Source: Narthecium ossifragum
Lineage: Eukaryota; Streptophyta; Magnoliopsida; Dioscoreales; Nartheciaceae
Direction of reading: 5' to 3'
NCBI GenBank assembly: GCA_963920575.1
Contig: OY986967.1
Coordinates: 14,936,061-15,000,060 of the forward strand
DNA length: 64,000 nucleotides
Part shown: in pieces, positions 1 to 10,701 of the stretch
Layout of the letters: every line of letters starts with the position of its first letter
Position numbering within the stretch: the stretch's first letter is position 1
The notes under the pieces: generated by a model
Told to the model about the DNA's origin: nothing
Seen by the model: only the letters and a program-made list of their open reading frames with translations
Database searches by the model: none
Program-made: the position numbers and the translations under genes

Positions 1-1080
1 AAGGATCGATCACTTAAATAACAGTGAGCGTCCCTCACTGTCGAGACAAGAAAGATCGATCCTTCCTCCCAGGAAGATCAATCTTTTTCATGACAGAGGG
101 CGCCCTTCCAGTCGCAGCAAGGAAGATAGATCCTTTCTCCCAGGAAGATCGATCATTCTCGGAATGAAGGGCAACCAAGCTAACCCAGGCCCCATGATCG
201 ATCTCCTCCCACAAGAAGATCGATCATGCGCTGGGCGCAGCAAGCCAACACAAGAGGACCGATCCTTCCTCCCAGGAGGATCGATCCTGATGGTTTCCGG
301 CGTACTTCCGGCCGGGAAAACCGCCGGAAGACTCAACCAAGCCTCACCAAACTTCGTGGGCTGGTAGCTCTAAGCACCACGAAGCTACTCAAGGCTTCAA
401 AACCGGAAACCAACAACTCCACAAGGAGATCTAAGCAAAACAAAACCGGATTTAAACCCTCAAAAGCAAGCCGGAGTTTTGAGGAAGAACCCTACCTCTT
501 CAACGCAGCTTCGATCCCCAAGGTCTAGCTACGGATCTTCCTCACGCCGTCACGGTTCCAACGAGCCTTCAAGCTCCAAGAACGGTGGCCGGAGGAGGGA
601 GAACAGAGGAGGGGAAGGGGCGGCCTGAACAGGGGAGGAAGCAGAGCCGGGGAAGAAGGAAGAAGAGAGAGGAGAAAAGGAGGAGGGGAAGGGGTGGGGT
701 AAGGCTGGGGAAAGCCGGCGAAGGCGGGGAAAAGCTGGGGGAGGGGAGGGAAAGTCTTCCCTCCCCTGACAGGGGAAGCGACGGCCATCGCCGTGGCCGT
801 CCTTCGAAAGCCACCGCCAAAGACTTCCAGGCACAGGTAGGATCGATCCTCCACGACCAAAGGATCGATCCTCCCTGCCCAGAAGTGCAAACTTGGGCTA
901 CAAAACGGGCCCAAGCCCAGAACTCCCAACTAGGTCCCACCTAACCTTTCTAACAACCACAAGCATCAGACAAGGTCTGTGTGTGCACACCCAGTGTGAA
1001 ACGACCGCAAAGGCGCAATTTTCCAAATTAACCTTTGGGGTAAACAACAAGCCACAGGGATGGAGGGGCAGGTCCTCACA
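1..1080 (-). repeat. Del/Tekay-like LTR (LTR1), truncated by the window edge
   Basis: The right end is GGTCCTCACA, the reverse complement of the TGTGAGGACC terminus shared by the LTRs at 20095, 49535 and 48493. The body matches 17590-18576: GATCGATC-rich blocks near 1-300, a purine-rich stretch near 585-770, and a conserved terminal segment with a 'gccacagg' core near 1050. It is directly followed by the middle of another LTR of the same family, so it is probably a later insertion into LTR2, with the 5 bases at 1081-1085 as candidate TSD. The other end lies outside the window. ORFs here are not coding. Confidence 0.8.
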
Positions 1081-1114
1081 GACACTACACTACGACACTC
1101 ACAAGGGAGGGAAC
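1081..1114 (-). repeat. Del-like LTR2, short left fragment
   Basis: Thirty-four bases matching the interior of the intact LTRs S1 and S3 (the 'ctacactacgac' block, compare 46574). The match continues after E2 at 16748, so E2 (1115-16747) was inserted here. Bases 1110-1114 (ggaac) are the left copy of the E2 target-site duplication. Confidence 0.8.
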
Positions 1115-1208
1115 TGATCGCTCACAAACGTTGTTGTTAAAACGTTGCTAACCTCAATCAAATCTTAAATTTTTATCCTTATTCAATCACTAATGCTACT
1201 AGGTAGAC
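1115..1208 (-). repeat. E2 3' LTR, terminal part (left of E1)
   Basis: Matches 15187-15280 of the E2 5' LTR nearly base for base. Bases 1204-1208 (tagac) are the left copy of the E1 target-site duplication; the LTR resumes after E1 at 10702. Confidence 0.9.
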
Positions 1209-2653
1209 TGATGAATAAATTTTATATCTCGCAAGTATACGAATCGGTGCAATCAGTATAGTAGCAAGACAAGTATCGTACCCACAGAGATTTGTAGAGA
1301 TTATTAGAGTAAAATACTAAAGAACAGAAAAGAAAGAAAATATGATGTCTCAAAAATAGATGATCTAATAACGAAATAAGAAAACGATGAAAATATGATG
1401 GATGAATACTAAGGTTTGGATTTCACCATAACATCCTCATTCTATGCATTGAATCAATAAAGATTTCAGTTTAATTCCAAGGGCTCGTTCTTCCGGTATG
1501 ATGATCCGTTCGGCCGCGGTCTTCACCAAGTACCCCCAATTAACCCTAGTTAATGAACCCATAACTAAGTGTTAACCAAGAATCCATTAAGCTCTGAAGA
1601 ACAATCATGAACCAAGAATACTCTTAGCTTGAACCCGGCCTCGACATAAACTCATTCATTCACAGATCCTGTAAGATTAGGGAATGAACCCTCGCCCAAT
1701 CTCACATAAAACAATCTACAATACTTTTATTGGCCAGATAAATGTATTTAAGATCTCAGTTATAATAATGAATGAAACAAGGAAAATAAACTGATTAAAT
1801 AATCATGATCCGATAACATAGAATGATTCAGTTAGGGCTAAATCGGTACCTTAGAGAAGAAACTAGCCACTCATGTTCATCATGAAGACGACAAAAGTGT
1901 TCAAAGAAAAGTAAAGAAAGAAATGCGAAGAAAACAAAACCCTAACGCGGCTTCCTCTCCTCCAGATGCTCCAGAAAAGTCCTCCAAAAGATCCCCTTTG
2001 ATAACCCTAAGTATTGTATTTATAGGCCTAAACTCGGGTGAGATCCGGCTCATTAAACGCTCCTTGCTGACGTGGCGGTCGACCGTGAGATCTCACGGTC
2101 GACCGGCAACTGTTCAAAATATTTCGGAAGAGCGACGGTCGATCCTCGCATCGACCCTGAGAAGTATTTTCTTTAAGAGAGGCTGACGGTCGATGCGACA
2201 GATGATGCCACGGTCGACCGTGGGAAGTTTTGCATGTGACGGTCGATGCGACGGTCGTTCGGGGGAATTTCTGAGCGCGACGGTCGACCGTCACATCCTC
2301 ACGGTCGACCGTCACTATTCATTCAGCTTGCGCACTTGTACGTAAAGTGTTGTATCTTCCTCTCTGAAACTCCAAATCACGAACCGTAAAATTCTCCCGA
2401 AACTAGACTTCAAGATCTTTCCAACCATATATGGCACATCATCTGGTTCTTCATGAGCAGCTACAGATTAATCTTTCAAGTTGATCCATGTAATTTTTTC
2501 AGCTTCTTTTCTCATTTTTCCTGCATTTTCCAGACAACTTTGTGACGCAACATATAAATATAAAAATAGTAATAAAGATGTTGATTAAGGATAATAATCT
2601 AGCAATTAAGATGGTTGTAAGGCTATTTAGAGTGCACTTTCATGCACTCATCA
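1209..2653 (-). repeat. E1 3' LTR
   Basis: 1445 bp, TGATGAATAAA on the left and ACTCATCA on the right, equal in length to the copy at 9257-10701. It holds a cluster of CGGTCGACCG-type palindromes at about 2070-2320 and the TATA-like box TATAAATA (minus) at 2017-2024. The ORFs on both strands over this cluster are by-products of the palindromes. Confidence 0.95.
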
Positions 2654-2665
2654 CACCCCCCAACC
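2654..2665 (-). other. E1 polypurine tract
   Basis: On the element strand a G-rich tract (GGTTGGGGGGTG) directly abuts the LTR start TGATGAG. Similar tracts sit at the same place in E0 (28111-28121) and E3 (30256-30266). Known role of such tracts: priming plus-strand DNA synthesis. Confidence 0.85.
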
Positions 2666-3790
2666 AGCTTATTGCTAGTCTCTAGCAATTTTAAGCGCAT
2701 AAAATATATTAAGCACAACAACGGTTCAAGGATGTAGACAAGCATGATAAAAGTTCTGCCTTATCAAGTCAATAATGTTGTATACCGTACAGAGCACGAA
2801 AACTTCTTATACTCATACACATAATACCAACATATGAAATCAACTTCTACACTTCAAACATGCTAATCACCATTCAGAAGAACACATGTGACGTGATAAA
2901 TAAATGTTACGTACAGAAGCAACTTCTACCCACCATTAGTCCAAACACGCTACTATCTTGATGACCAATCATCCAACCCTCGCACTTTAAGTACAACATG
3001 CTTTTTTTTTTCTTTTTTTTTTTTCAACTATCAGACATTTCGCCTTTTTACGCGAGCACTCTCCGCTTCTTGAGGCGCAGAGACCCGGTTACTTAACAAA
3101 ACACTGAGTAGTTTTTTTTTTTTTTTTTTTTTTTAGCTATTAGTGGTTCTACCTTTTTACGCGAGCTCCCCGCTTCCTGAGGCAAGAACACCCGGTTACT
3201 CAGTAGATCACCAAATACGTGTTAAGGCACAGCTTAATCAAGCTCCAGAACTTTTTCTCTCTTTTTTTTTCTGCATGCAATACTCAACACTAGCTAATGC
3301 TGAAATCATGGTCTAGATTGACAATAGCATGCTCATTCCTTTGGGGGGTATAATTACCACTGCACAGAACGTGTTCGTGTGTGACTCACATAATGTTCTA
3401 CCTTCAGGTTATCACACATGCAATCAATGTATAGGTCAATCCATATGAATACAGCATGTATAATACGCATAAAAAAATTTCAACTCATGTACAATTTAAC
3501 ACTATTATACCCACAAGGTAGTATGAATAAGGTCATGAATGTCTACACCCCCCAACCTGAAATCAACATTGTCCTCAATGTGTGCATTTATCCACTAAAA
3601 TATGTAGGAGGTGGCTATCCAAAAATTCCAGAGAAAGAAGAGACAAGTACTGTAAATAAGAAAGAGGCCACCTGATAGAATAGCGAACATCTCCTCAAGG
3701 ATCCTCAGGGTGGCTGAAAACTTAAAACAAAACAAAAGAAAAACATAAGACTGAAAACTTAAACTTAAACTTAAAAAAACAGGTTACCTT
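2666..3790 (-). other. E1 non-coding region between pol and the 3' LTR
   Basis: About 1.1 kb with no credible protein. It holds two related modules (3043-3094 and 3152-3203), separated by a run of about 20 T, with a second T-rich tract near 3001-3024 (A-tracts on the element strand). The remainder is AT-rich sequence without recognisable content. An env-like ORF, sometimes present here in Athila elements, is not seen. Confidence 0.7.
3043..3203 (-). repeat. Tandem pair of A-tract-terminated modules in the E1 3' region
   Basis: Two copies, 3043-3094 and 3152-3203, each reading on the element strand AGTAACCGGG, a variable core of about 30 nt, GCGTAAAAAGG, a short spacer and a long A-tract. Related modules occur upstream of the PPT in E0 (about 27447-27500 and 27518-27570) and in E3 (about 30795-30850), so the arrangement is conserved among these elements. 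Confidence 0.65.
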
Positions 3791-3839
3791 GGTGGATTGC
3801 CTCCCACCCAGCGCTTTATTTAACGTCTAGGCAAGACGT
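3791..3839 (-). other. Post-pol double hairpin of E1
   Basis: On the element strand, 10 nt after the pol stop: stem ACGTCT/AGACGT with loop TGCCT (3839-3823), then stem GGTGG/CCACC around loop GAGGCAAT (3808-3791). The same pair in the same place occurs in E2 (11752-11800) and E0 (23526-23574), and a matching pair overlaps the last stop of E3 (40644-40693), with paired changes that keep the stems. An RNA structure is inferred; its function is unknown. Confidence 0.75.
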
Positions 3840-3849
3840 ACTGCCAAGT

Positions 3850-5079
3850 TTATGGTTCAACAAAATCAACTGCGTCCACCATTTCTGAATGTCCTTCCAA
3901 ATACAATTTCAAGCGGTGCCCATTGACTTTGAATTTGCTCCCATTCCTTTCATTCTCAATTTCAACAGCACCATAAGGAGATACTTGTGTCACTCTAAAA
4001 GGGCCCGTCCATCTTGACTTTAATTTACCTGGAAAGAATTTCATTCGTGAGTTATAAAGTAAAACTTTCATACATGGTGTGAACTCCTTCCGTTGTATGG
4101 CTTTGTCATGATAGAGCTTGGTCCTTTCTTTGTAGATTTTAGCATTCTCGTATGCTTCATTCCGCAGCTCATCCAATTCGTTCAATTGCATCTTTCTCAT
4201 ATCCCCCGCTTCTCTGATGTCAAAATTCAGCTGTTTTATTGCCCAATAGGCCCTATACTCCAATTCCACCGGTAGATGACATGCTTTTCCAAACACAATG
4301 CGATAAGGACTCATACCAATTGGAGTTTTATAAGCGGTACGATACGCCCAAAGAACATCATTCAATTTTACTGCCCAATCCTTCCTTGTAGTGCCAACAA
4401 CCCGTTCCAGGATCGTCTTTATTTGCCTATTGCTCACCTCCACTTGGCCCGATGTTTGAGGGTGATATGGGGTTGCGACCCGATGAGTGATGTTGTACTT
4501 CTTCAACAATGCATCAAATGCTCTATTACAAAAGTGTGATCCCCCATCACTTATAATCGCCCGAGGTGTACCAAATCTTGTAAAAATCATATCTTTCAAG
4601 AATCCCACCACGGTCTTGCTGTCATTGTTCCTGGTTGCAATTGCTTCAATCCACTTAGACACATAATCTACAGCAACAAGAATATACGCGTACCCGTATG
4701 ATGGAGGAAACGGTCCCATAAAGTCTATGCCCCAAACATCGAACAATTCCACCACTAAATTATTTGTAAGAGGCATCTCATTCCTTTTGCTTATATTCCC
4801 TGACCGTTGACATCTGTCACACTTAGCAACAAAATTAAATGCATCTTTGAATAATGTAGGCCAAAAGAAACCAGATTGAAGAACTTTAAAAGCAGTTTTC
4901 TTACCTCCAAAGTGTCCTCCACAAGTTAATTCATGACTAAATTTCAATATATCATCATGCTCATATTCTGGAACACAACGCCTTATTATTTGATCAAAGC
5001 AATGCTTAAATAAATAAGGATCATCCCAAAAATAATATCGAACAGTAGATAAAAATCTTTTCTTTTCCTGTGAACTCAA
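3850..5079 (-). CDS. E1 integrase (409 aa open segment)
   Basis: Contains the HHCC zinc site (H and GGHFG, then CDRCQ), the catalytic aspartates in [10 protein letters not shown] and [10 protein letters not shown], and the catalytic glutamate in [12 protein letters not shown]. The C-terminal part has the GPF-type fold ([11 protein letters not shown]) and no chromodomain. It would insert element cDNA into host DNA. The segment is open to the natural stop at 3850, 10 nt before the double hairpin. Confidence 0.9.
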   Translation of the reverse strand: MSSQEKKRFLSTVRYYFWDDPYLFKHCFDQIIRRCVPEYEHDDILKFSHELTCGGHFGGKKTAFKVLQSGFFWPTLFKDAFNFVAKCDRCQRSGNISKRNEMPLTNNLVVELFDVWGIDFMGPFPPSYGYAYILVAVDYVSKWIEAIATRNNDSKTVVGFLKDMIFTRFGTPRAIISDGGSHFCNRAFDALLKKYNITHRVATPYHPQTSGQVEVSNRQIKTILERVVGTTRKDWAVKLNDVLWAYRTAYKTPIGMSPYRIVFGKACHLPVELEYRAYWAIKQLNFDIREAGDMRKMQLNELDELRNEAYENAKIYKERTKLYHDKAIQRKEFTPCMKVLLYNSRMKFFPGKLKSRWTGPFRVTQVSPYGAVEIENERNGSKFKVNGHRLKLYLEGHSEMVDAVDFVEP

Positions 5080-5286
5080 TTCAGTACGCAGAACATTACT
5101 AGCTAAATAGTTAACAATATCCGCATACTAGGGCTCTTTACCATTCACAGAAAATAGTAGTTTATCGGGAAAGTATTCTTGGATGGGTTGTACATCCTTA
5201 GGGCTGTCCATGTGCTCCAATCGTGACAAGTAATCTGCCACTACATTGTCGCTCCCTTTCTTGTCCCTTATTTTCAAATCGAACTC

Positions 5287-6099
5287 TTACAGCAGTAGGA
5301 CCCACCTGATTAACCTTGGCTTGGTATCCTTTTTGGTTAGTAGATATTTCAATGCTGCATGCTCTGAATAAATAATAACTTTAGATCCAATCAAATAAGA
5401 GCGAAATTTCTCCAATGCAAAAACAACAGCAAGTAATTCTTTTTCGGTAGTGGAGTAATTTATTTGAGCATCATTGAGTGTACGACTTGCATAATAAATA
5501 GCATGAGAGACCTTATTTACCTTTTGTCCTAAAACAGCCCCTATAGCATAATCAGAAGCATCGCACATTATTTCAAAGGGCAACGACCAATCAGGAGGCA
5601 TAATAATTGGTGCAGTAATCAATTTCTCTTTCAAAGTATTGAAAGCATCAAGACAAGCTTTACTAAACTTAAACTCACTATCTTTGGCCAATAAATCACA
5701 CAAAGGTCGTGCAATTTTAGAAAAATCTCTAATGAATCTGCGATAAAATCCTGCATGGCCCAAAAAACTCCGCACACCTTTCACAGAAGCAGGGGGCGGT
5801 AATTTCTCAATCAATTCTATTTTTGCTTTATCTACTCCAATACCTTTACTAGAAATAGCATGTCCCAAAACAATACCTTGCCTTACCATGAAGTGACTCT
5901 TCTCCTAGCTCAATGTCAAATTTGTCTCTTCACATCTTTTAAGCACCAAGGTTAGGTGTGCAAGGCAATTATCAAAAGAATTTCCAAATACAGAAAAATC
6001 ATCCATGTATACCTCGACAAACCTTTCTATCATGTCGGAGAAAATCGATATCATGCATCTTTGAAAGGTAGCAGGTGCATTGCACAATCCGAACGGCAT
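5287..6099 (-). pseudogene. E1 RT palm and RNase H
   Basis: Same frame as gag, with an in-frame stop at 5905. It holds MPFGLCNAPATFQRCM, VYMDDFSVF (the catalytic YMDD), the RT thumb [12 protein letters not shown], then the RNase H block with [28 protein letters not shown] and a tyrosine-serine-glutamate (YSEHA) where most relatives have YTDHA. It ends at the in-frame stop at 5287; RNase H continues beyond it. Confidence 0.88.
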
Positions 6100-6117
6100 T
6101 CTTCTGTATGCGAATGT

Positions 6118-8619
6118 TCAAAATGGACAGGTGAAAGTTGTCTTCTCTTGGTCCTCTGGGGCGATTGCAATTTGATTATAACCTGAAAATCCATCAAGAA
6201 AACAATAAAATGAGTGACCAGCTAAGCGTTCAAGCATTTGATCAATAAAAGGTAAAGGAAAGTGGTCCTTTTTAGTAGCCGCATTAAGCTTGCGATAATC
6301 GATGCAAACCCGCCATCCAGTAGTCATCCTCATGGGTATGAGCTCATTGTTCTCATTCTTCACAACTGTTATTCCTGATTTCTTAAGCACCACATGAATT
6401 GGACTTACCCATTTGCTGTCAGAAATAGGATATATAACGCCAACATCGAGCAACTTAAGGATCTCTTCCCGAACAACGTCTTTCATGTTTGGGTTGAGGC
6501 GATGCTGGGCGTCCCGTATAGGTTTGGCATCTTCTTCCAAAATAATGCGGTGCATGCACATAGTAGGACTTACTCCTTTAATGTCTGCAATTGTCCATCC
6601 TATTGCAGTTTTATGCTCCCTAAGAACTCTCAACAATTTTTCCTCTTCCAATGGAGTAATGTCAGAAGCAATAATCACAGGAAGGGTTTCATTCTCACCA
6701 AGATATGCATATTTCAAATTATTAGGCAGAGGTTTTAACTCAAGCTTTGGTGGGGAAACTATTGATGAAACCATTTTAGAATAAGATTTGTTTAGCATGT
6801 CTAACCGAGATTCATCAGGGACGCATGGCTGCAATGCCTCAAGGGCTGCTATAACCTCCTCTGCTCCCTCGTAATTCTGCAACTCCTCCTTTTCCATTGT
6901 CAATGCCGCTTCCAAATTTGTCTTCAATTGCTCCTGCATGAAACTAGAAAACACCATTGAGTCTAAAACATCTATTGAAAAACAATCAAAAGTGTTTGAA
7001 GGATAGGACATAGATTCAAAAACTTTAAATTCAACAGTTTCACCTAAAACTGTCATGCTGAGCTTACCATCCTGCACATTAATCATAGTCATGGCTGTGG
7101 CCATAAATGGACGTCCCAATAAAATTGGTAAATTCCTATCATGTAAGGGCGCATCATCTATATCCAATATCACAAAATCAGCAGGGATAATTAATTTATC
7201 AACTTGTACTAAAATGTCTTCTACAATGCCTAATGGATATTTAATTGAACGATCTGCAAGTTGTAGAGACATTGTAGTAGGTTTTAATTCACCCACACCT
7301 AACTGAAGAAAAACAGAGTAAGGCATCAAATTAACACTAGCTCCTAAATCAAGCATTGCCTCTCCTATCTTTGTATCACCAACAATAATAGTAATGTTAA
7401 AACTACCTGGATCCTTAAGCTTGGGTGGAAGCTTCCTTTGTAGAACCGCGCTTACCGTCTCTGAAACCATCACTTTTTCATGAGGTTCATACTTGCGCTT
7501 AGAAGTACTTAGTTCCTTGAAGAACTTTGGAAATGCTGGCATGTTCCTGATCACATCGAGTAATGGTAAGTTCACATTAACCTTAGATAAAATATCATAA
7601 ATTTCAGAATATGACTTATCCATTTTGGCTTTCTTTAGGCGGCCTGGAAAAGGAACCGGCGGCACATATGGTGGAGGAGAGTTGTGAGAAATCTCCGGAA
7701 CTGAATTTGCTCTCTTTCCATGCTCAGAAGCAGATGTGGCCGGTGGTGGCCCTTTCGAGCGTTCCTCCGTTTCAACTTCCTCACTTGCATCATCATTACA
7801 CTCATCAACAACTTTAGCATTAATCTTATTATCAATAATTTTACCTGAATGAAGAACTGTAACTGCTTTTGCTTGCTCAGGTTGGCTTGGGAATTTGCCT
7901 GGGACGTGGGCTCGTACAGCATCAGCAAGCTGTCCCACTTGAACTTCCAACTTCCCAACGGATGCTGCAACATTCTTCAATTCTACATCATGTCGAGCAA
8001 TGGCCGAATCTTGTTGTTCCATCCTTGAGTCTATTTTCTGCATAAAAGCCAACATCGTCGCTTCCAAAGACGACTTAACCGGTGGGTTAGACTGATTAGC
8101 AGAAGGCATACTAGCATTAGCATTATTTTTCCATGAAAAATTCGGATGCTCCCTCCAACCAGGATTGTAAGTATTTGCATAAGGATCAAATCTAGGTCGC
8201 GGTTTATAAGCATTCATCAAATTAGCTTGTTCTTGCACATATTCAGGAAATTCATTACCAGAAGGACATGAATCAAACCTATGACCAATAATATTGCAAA
8301 TTGAACAAACCTCAACCGGTTTTGCTTGTGTGGACATCATTGCGTCCATCTTCTTGTTGAGGGCTGCGATTTGCCTTGCCATGTCGTCATTCTGGTTAAG
8401 CTCATAGATGCCTCTCGCCTTATTCCTTGTGTCTCTCTGCTGTGAGTTTGATCCTAGCATCTCATAAATTTCGTACGCCTCTGGTGGTGTCCTTTTGAAC
8501 ATCGCTCCACCTGCAGCATTATCTGCCATAGTCTGACAAGAAAGATTTAGTCCATCATAAAAATATTGCATCTGATTTTCTAAAGAATAATTATGATGTG
8601 GACATTGCATCAAAAGCAT
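6118..8619 (-). CDS. E1 gag C-terminus, protease and RT N-terminus (833 aa open segment)
   Basis: The frame continues from gag past the stop at 8665. Visible in order: the end of gag, zinc knuckle CSICNIIGHRFDSCP, the repeated 'NTYNPGW' block common to Athila gags, a linker, the protease (AMLDLGAS, then LADRS and ILLGRPF), and the RT fingers with VCIDYRKLN and DHFPLPFIDQML up to FTCPF. It ends at an in-frame stop inside RT, just before the conserved MPFGLCNAPATFQRCM block. The first ATG of this open segment is internal and not a true start. Confidence 0.85.
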   Translation of the reverse strand: MLLMQCPHHNYSLENQMQYFYDGLNLSCQTMADNAAGGAMFKRTPPEAYEIYEMLGSNSQQRDTRNKARGIYELNQNDDMARQIAALNKKMDAMMSTQAKPVEVCSICNIIGHRFDSCPSGNEFPEYVQEQANLMNAYKPRPRFDPYANTYNPGWREHPNFSWKNNANASMPSANQSNPPVKSSLEATMLAFMQKIDSRMEQQDSAIARHDVELKNVAASVGKLEVQVGQLADAVRAHVPGKFPSQPEQAKAVTVLHSGKIIDNKINAKVVDECNDDASEEVETEERSKGPPPATSASEHGKRANSVPEISHNSPPPYVPPVPFPGRLKKAKMDKSYSEIYDILSKVNVNLPLLDVIRNMPAFPKFFKELSTSKRKYEPHEKVMVSETVSAVLQRKLPPKLKDPGSFNITIIVGDTKIGEAMLDLGASVNLMPYSVFLQLGVGELKPTTMSLQLADRSIKYPLGIVEDILVQVDKLIIPADFVILDIDDAPLHDRNLPILLGRPFMATAMTMINVQDGKLSMTVLGETVEFKVFESMSYPSNTFDCFSIDVLDSMVFSSFMQEQLKTNLEAALTMEKEELQNYEGAEEVIAALEALQPCVPDESRLDMLNKSYSKMVSSIVSPPKLELKPLPNNLKYAYLGENETLPVIIASDITPLEEEKLLRVLREHKTAIGWTIADIKGVSPTMCMHRIILEEDAKPIRDAQHRLNPNMKDVVREEILKLLDVGVIYPISDSKWVSPIHVVLKKSGITVVKNENNELIPMRMTTGWRVCIDYRKLNAATKKDHFPLPFIDQMLERLAGHSFYCFLDGFSGYNQIAIAPEDQEKTTFTCPF

Positions 8620-8664
8620 CTTAAATCTATCCCATGCTTCATGGAATGGTTCTCCATCAGCTTG

Positions 8665-9207
8665 CTAAAAATTTGAAATTTGCCTTCTCAAGTTAGTAGT
8701 CATGGCATGAGAATAAAATTTACTAATAAACTTGTTATAAATTGCATCCCAAGTAGTGAGTGATCCAGGAGGCAACGACATCAACCATCTCTTCGCTTTA
8801 TCCTTCAGGGTATAAGGAAAACATCGCATCCTCAAGTGATCTTCAGTAATGCCACCTAAAGGAAAAGTCTGAATAGTAGCATAATAATTTTTCACAAACG
8901 TTAGTGCATCTTCAGAAGGTAAACCATGAAATTCAAGAAGTATAGAAAAATGTAGATTTTTAAGTTCATAATTTCTAGCCTCTGCAGGTAATGCAATGCA
9001 CGAAGGTGAGGTAGAAATAGTAGGCCTCGCGTACTCCTCCAAAGGACGTAAATTATTATTGAGCGCCATCTCCTCTTGTTCCTCCTCTTGAACTCCTAGA
9101 TCTGATGTGGACAGGCTGTCTTTGTTAGATCTTTTCTTCCAACCAATTTGATCTACTTTATCGTTCAAGGGCAACAACTTTTCTTTCCGTGATCGGCGAC
9201 CTTGCAT
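8665..9207 (-). CDS. gag: E1 gag N-terminal open segment (180 aa)
   Basis: Basic N-terminus, an acidic EEEQEE stretch near residue 45, then the retrotransposon gag fold, recognisable by FPYTLKDKAKRWL and the following W-D and F-F-x-F pattern. It stops at 8665 and the gag domain resumes in the same frame immediately after. Start chosen because it is the first ATG after the PBS and leader (PBS at 9233-9250). Gag would form the cytoplasmic virus-like particle. Confidence 0.85.
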   Translation of the reverse strand: MQGRRSRKEKLLPLNDKVDQIGWKKRSNKDSLSTSDLGVQEEEQEEMALNNNLRPLEEYARPTISTSPSCIALPAEARNYELKNLHFSILLEFHGLPSEDALTFVKNYYATIQTFPLGGITEDHLRMRCFPYTLKDKAKRWLMSLPPGSLTTWDAIYNKFISKFYSHAMTTNLRRQISNF

Positions 9208-9232
9208 TCACTACAAATAAACTCTCATCAAA

Positions 9233-9250
9233 TCCCCGGCAACGGCGCCA
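9233..9250 (-). other. E1 primer binding site (tRNA-Asp)
   Basis: On the element strand TGGCGCCGTTGCCGGGGA, complementary to the 3' end of plant tRNA-Asp, the usual Athila/Tat primer. It lies 6 nt inside the 5' LTR end. Confidence 0.9.
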
Positions 9251-9256
9251 AAAACT

Positions 9257-10701
9257 TGATGAATAAATTTTATATCTCGCAAGTATACGAATCGGTGCAA
9301 TCAGTATAGTAGCAAGACAAGTATCGTACCCACAGAGATTTGTAGAGATTATTAGAGTAAAATACTAAAGAACAGAAAAGAAAGAAAATATGATGTCTCA
9401 AAAATAGATGATCTAATAACGAAATAAGAAAACGATGAAAATATGATGGATGAATACTAAGGTTCCGATTTCACCATAACATCCTCATTCTATGCATTGA
9501 ATCAATAAAGATTTCAGTTTAATTCCAAGGGCTCGTTCTTCCGGTATGATGATCCGTTCGGCCGCGGTCTTCACCAAGTACCCCCAATTAACCCTAGTTA
9601 ATGAACCCATAACTAAGTGTTAACCAAGAATCCATTAAGCTCTGAAGAACAATCATGAACCAAGAATACTCTTAGCTTGAACCCGGCCTCGACATAAACT
9701 CATTCATTCACAGATCCTGTAAGATTAGGGAATGAACCCTCGCCCAATCTCACATAAAACAATCTACAATACTTTTATTGGCCAGATAAATGTATTTAAG
9801 ATCTCAGTTATAATAATGAATGAAACAAGGAAAATAAACTGATTAAATAATCATGATCTGATAACATAGAATGATTCAGTTAGGGCTAAATCGGTACCTT
9901 AGAGAAGAAACTAGCCACTCATGTTCATCATGAAGACGACAAAAGTGTTCAAAGAAAAATAAAGAAAGAAATGCGAAGAAAACAAAACCCTAACGCGGCT
10001 TCCTCTCCTCCAGATGCTCCAGAAAAGTCCTCCAAAAGATCCCCTTTGATAACCCTAAGTATTGTATTTATAGGCCTAAACTCGGGTGAGATCCGGCTCA
10101 TTAAACGCTCCTTGCTGACGTGGCAGTCGACCGTGAGATCGCACGGTCGACCGGCAACTGTTCAAAATATTTCGGAAGAGCGACGGTCGATCCTCGCATC
10201 GACCCTGAGAAGTATTTTCTTTAACAGAGGCTGACGGTCGATGCGACGGATGATGCCACGGTCGACCGTGGGAAGTTTTGCATGTGACGGTTGATGCGAC
10301 GGTCGTTCGGGGGAATTTCTGAGCGCGACGGTCGACCGTCACATCCTCACGGTCGACCGTCACTATTCATTCAGCTTGCGCACTTGTACGAAAAGTGTTG
10401 TATCTTCATCTCTGAAACTCCAAATCACGAACCGTAAAATTCTCCCGAAACTAAACTTCAAGATCTTTCCAACCATATATGGCACATCATCTGGTTCTTC
10501 ATGAGCAGGTACAGATTAATCTTTCAAGTTGATCCATGTAATCTTTTCAGCTTCTTTTCTCATTTTTCCTGCATTTTCCAGACAACTTTGTGACGCAACA
10601 TATAAATATAAAAATAGTAATAAAGATGTTGATTAAGGATAATAATCTAGCAATTGAGATGGTTGTAGGGCTATTTAGAGTGCACTTTCATGCACTCATC
10701 A
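9257..10701 (-). repeat. E1 5' LTR
   Basis: 1445 bp, paired with 1209-2653. It carries the same palindrome cluster (about 10118-10365). Differences from its partner are scattered single bases, many of them transitions. Confidence 0.95.
10065..10072 (-). promoter_or_regulatory. Putative TATA box in the E1 5' LTR
   Basis: TATAAATA on the element strand, followed downstream by AT-rich sequence and a PBS at 9250. Its distance from the LTR end fits a U3 promoter. The palindrome cluster lies just upstream on the element strand. Confidence 0.5.

Larger units (their letters stand above)
3850..9207 (-). pseudogene. gag-pol: E1 gag-pol polyprotein, one frame with five nonsense codons
   Basis: One frame of 1785 codons runs from the ATG at 9207 to the stop at 3850. 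It is interrupted only by in-frame stops at 8665, 6118, 5905, 5287 and 5128. Order: gag capsid-like domain (about residues 80-220); zinc knuckle C-x2-C-x4-H-x4-C near residue 300; aspartic protease with LDLGAS near residue 620 (Athila-type, Leu where many proteases have Thr or Ser); reverse transcriptase with YMDD near 6006-6035; RNase H; integrase with HHCC and the D,D-E catalytic core. Gag and pol share a frame with no stop or shift between them, so a single polyprotein was probably made. The copy is dead as it stands. Confidence 0.95.
1209..10701 (-). mobile_element. E1: full-length Athila-like Ty3/gypsy retrotransposon
   Basis: Complete minus-strand element of 9493 bp with two 1445-bp LTRs, tRNA-Asp PBS, a single gag-pol reading frame, post-pol hairpins, tandem A-tract modules and a PPT. 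The TSD tagac lies at 1204-1208 and 10702-10706, and the uninterrupted target is visible in the E2 5' LTR near 15277. By eye the LTRs differ at about 16 positions (about 1.1%), so it is a young insertion, the innermost layer of this nest. The gag-pol frame has five in-frame stops and no frameshift. No chromodomain follows the integrase, as expected for the Athila/Tat branch. Confidence 0.95.

Noticed and set aside
525..944. Overlapping ORFs of 94-134 codons on both strands
   Set aside because: They lie in the purine-rich tract of a Del-like LTR; open frames on both strands come from base bias, and no domain is visible.
1923..2315. ORFs of 87 and 95 codons, repeated at 9971-10363
   Set aside because: They are the two copies of the E1 LTR; the frames follow from CGGTCGACCG repeats.
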